From Acidobacteriota bacterium (lineage in GTDB: Bacteria; Acidobacteriota; UBA6911; RPQK01; DATIPO01), in contig JANQFM010000453.1 of assembly GCA_028277865.1 (NCBI GenBank), positions 1 through 14,477 on the forward strand: 14,477 nt of DNA. The letters run 5' to 3'. A program made the translations under genes and the position numbers. Shown in pieces: positions 13,203-14,477 of the stretch (positions are counted from its first letter, which is position 1; each line of letters starts with the position of its first letter). Under the pieces are notes generated by a model. That model was not told the origin of the DNA and did no database searches. It saw only the letters and a program-made list of their open reading frames with translations.

Positions 13203-14477
13203 GTGGAATCTCAACTCGAAGTCCTCTACAAACTCATCGGTCATGAGACCTATCTCGAAGACCTGATGCGGACCCTGACCTTCTTCGTACGCGACCTGCG
13301 CCCGCCTCGGGTGGGCGCCATGCAGGTGGGCTGCTCGGACGAGGCCGAAAAGGAATGCTGCGACATCTTTCAGAGGCGCTTCGCAGAGCAATTTCTGCCT
13401 CAGCTCAAGTTCGCCTCCGCCTACCCTTTCCGCACCGCCAATCTGGGAGGTCGCTATGAGTGGGGCTCGGTGCGAATCGCCGAAGCTCACTTCGCCGATT
13501 CACAGGAGGATGCGCCCTACACCTTCATGCTGGTCAAGTTGAATTCCCACGTTTCGGTGGTGCGTGGCGCAGAGGGCCCCAGCTATGGGAAGATGGCCCG
13601 CTACCGGGGGGACTCTTTTTTTTGCGGGGCGCTGCACGCTTTGCTGGAGGGGAAGCATGCTCCTTTTACAGAGGAATTGAGGGAGGTCTTTCACTCTGAA
13701 GGCAGACAGCGCGTCCGAACGCTGAACGATCCTCAGCAGGTCGGTCCCGCTCTAAGGAGCCTCTTCGCGGCCATCGTCAACGCCCGCCTTCAAGCCCGCA
13801 AGTGCATCATCGACATCCAGGACCAATCGGGGCCGGCGCCGGTTGTTTACGTCGTCTTGCCCTGCGTCACGTTCAACCGTTCGGGCCGGGACACCGAGAT
13901 GGTTTGCGGGGTCTATTCAGCCGACCGGCGAGTCCGTCCGGCGGCTGTCACCTATTGCGGGCTGAGCGCCGAAGCGGAATCCTACCGCGTCGAATACCGG
14001 GTCGACCGCATCCGGGTCAGCTCGCAAGAAAGCCTCAAGCCGCGGCAGGCCCGCGACCACCGCCGACTCATCAGGCAGTCGCTTCAACAATTGCCCGAGC
14101 ATCTCAAGGCGGATGGCCGCCTGCGGGATATCCACTCCGAGGCCCACAAGAGCAAGTCCGGCTTGCAGCCTTACGCCGGGGTGCTGCTCAAGTCCCTGTT
14201 GGGCGTCTTGCTGGAGTTGTCGCCCCTTCCGGCAGTGTTGCTGCTCTTCGGGGAAGGGCTGGTCGATATCCATCACATTTTTCGCCTTCAGCAGCTTTCC
14301 AGGCACAAGAAGCCTGACAACGAGGCGCGCAGCATCCTGTCGGACGTTCACCGCAACGTCGATGCGCTGCCTGCAGATCGCGCCCGCCACATCGTCGAAT
14401 TGCTGCTGCGGGCACACGGCTTGGAAGTGGCGGAAAAGAACAAGCCGCTTTCGTCAAACGTATCTCGCCTGTCCGGC
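13203..14477 (+). CDS. Unrecognised protein, 5' part only (runs off the window)
   Basis: An open frame of 425 codons begins at GTG 13203 and is still open at the window edge. An in-frame TAA at 13164 limits how far upstream the start can lie, and AGAAGG sits 11 bases before the GTG. The protein begins ESQLEVLYKLIGHETYLEDL and is soluble-looking, with no signal peptide or clear transmembrane helix. The first half is rich in aromatic and charged residues (for example GRYEWGSVRIAEAHFAD), suggesting an alpha/beta globular domain. The second half has basic helical stretches and a hydrophobic Leu/Val-rich segment (LLKSLLGVLLELSPLPAVLLL) at about residues 329-349 that could be a buried helix or a weak membrane contact. 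I do not recognise the family and assign no function. An eight-T run at 13616-13623 lies in the coding sequence but the frame stays open across it. Confidence 0.8.
   Translation, partial: MESQLEVLYKLIGHETYLEDLMRTLTFFVRDLRPPRVGAMQVGCSDEAEKECCDIFQRRFAEQFLPQLKFASAYPFRTANLGGRYEWGSVRIAEAHFADSQEDAPYTFMLVKLNSHVSVVRGAEGPSYGKMARYRGDSFFCGALHALLEGKHAPFTEELREVFHSEGRQRVRTLNDPQQVGPALRSLFAAIVNARLQARKCIIDIQDQSGPAPVVYVVLPCVTFNRSGRDTEMVCGVYSADRRVRPAAVTYCGLSAEAESYRVEYRVDRIRVSSQESLKPRQARDHRRLIRQSLQQLPEHLKADGRLRDIHSEAHKSKSGLQPYAGVLLKSLLGVLLELSPLPAVLLLFGEGLVDIHHIFRLQQLSRHKKPDNEARSILSDVHRNVDALPADRARHIVELLLRAHGLEVAEKNKPLSSNVSRLSG

Noticed and set aside
13616..13623. Frameshift at the eight-T run
   Set aside because: The frame stays open and protein-like on both sides; slippage remains possible but nothing shows it.

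Overview
The window is about 14.5 kb of GC-rich, densely coding bacterial DNA with no rRNA, tRNA or CRISPR array. Protein style, GC content and abundant palindromic octamer repeats between genes fit a free-living bacterium of the Acidobacteriota type. That taxonomic guess is an inference of low confidence.

Region 1 (46-4131, + strand) holds three consecutive genes. They encode a PA-domain-containing M28 metallopeptidase-family protein with a non-standard active site, a secreted membrane-anchored protein of unknown function, and a sodium:solute symporter.

Region 2 (4187-10259, - strand, convergent with region 1) is a five-gene catabolic operon. In transcription order it encodes a YgeY-type M20 hydrolase, a YgeW-like knotted carbamoyltransferase, carbamate kinase, a threonine-synthase-like PLP enzyme with a zinc ribbon, and a second, larger fold-type-II PLP enzyme. 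A promoter with a perfect TATAAT -10 box lies just upstream of ygeY. In E. coli and gut anaerobes, ygeW, ygeX and ygeY belong to a purine/urate breakdown locus. Here the hydantoinase, xanthine dehydrogenase and diaminopropionate ammonia-lyase (YgeX) are absent and two other PLP enzymes stand in. The simplest inferred logic is that the symporter imports an amide- or ureido-type compound, the hydrolases trim it, and the carbamoyltransferase releases carbamoyl phosphate by phosphorolysis. Carbamate kinase would then make ATP, and the PLP enzymes would process the amino acid left over.

Region 3 (10451-12157, - strand) is a two-TM potassium channel with two RCK modules. It is flanked on one side by a short orphan reading frame and on the other by a palindromic repeat and an exact 27-bp copy of a piece of ygeY.

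Region 4 (12455-13005, - strand) is a VapBC toxin-antitoxin pair. Region 5 (13203 to the end, + strand) is the 5' part of a gene I do not recognise.

A notable layer over regions 1 and 2 is a family of inverted repeats. Each arm is made of two or three octamers of the form CGC-NN-AG-N. They occupy most gene boundaries and in several cases supply the codons for a protein's start or end.
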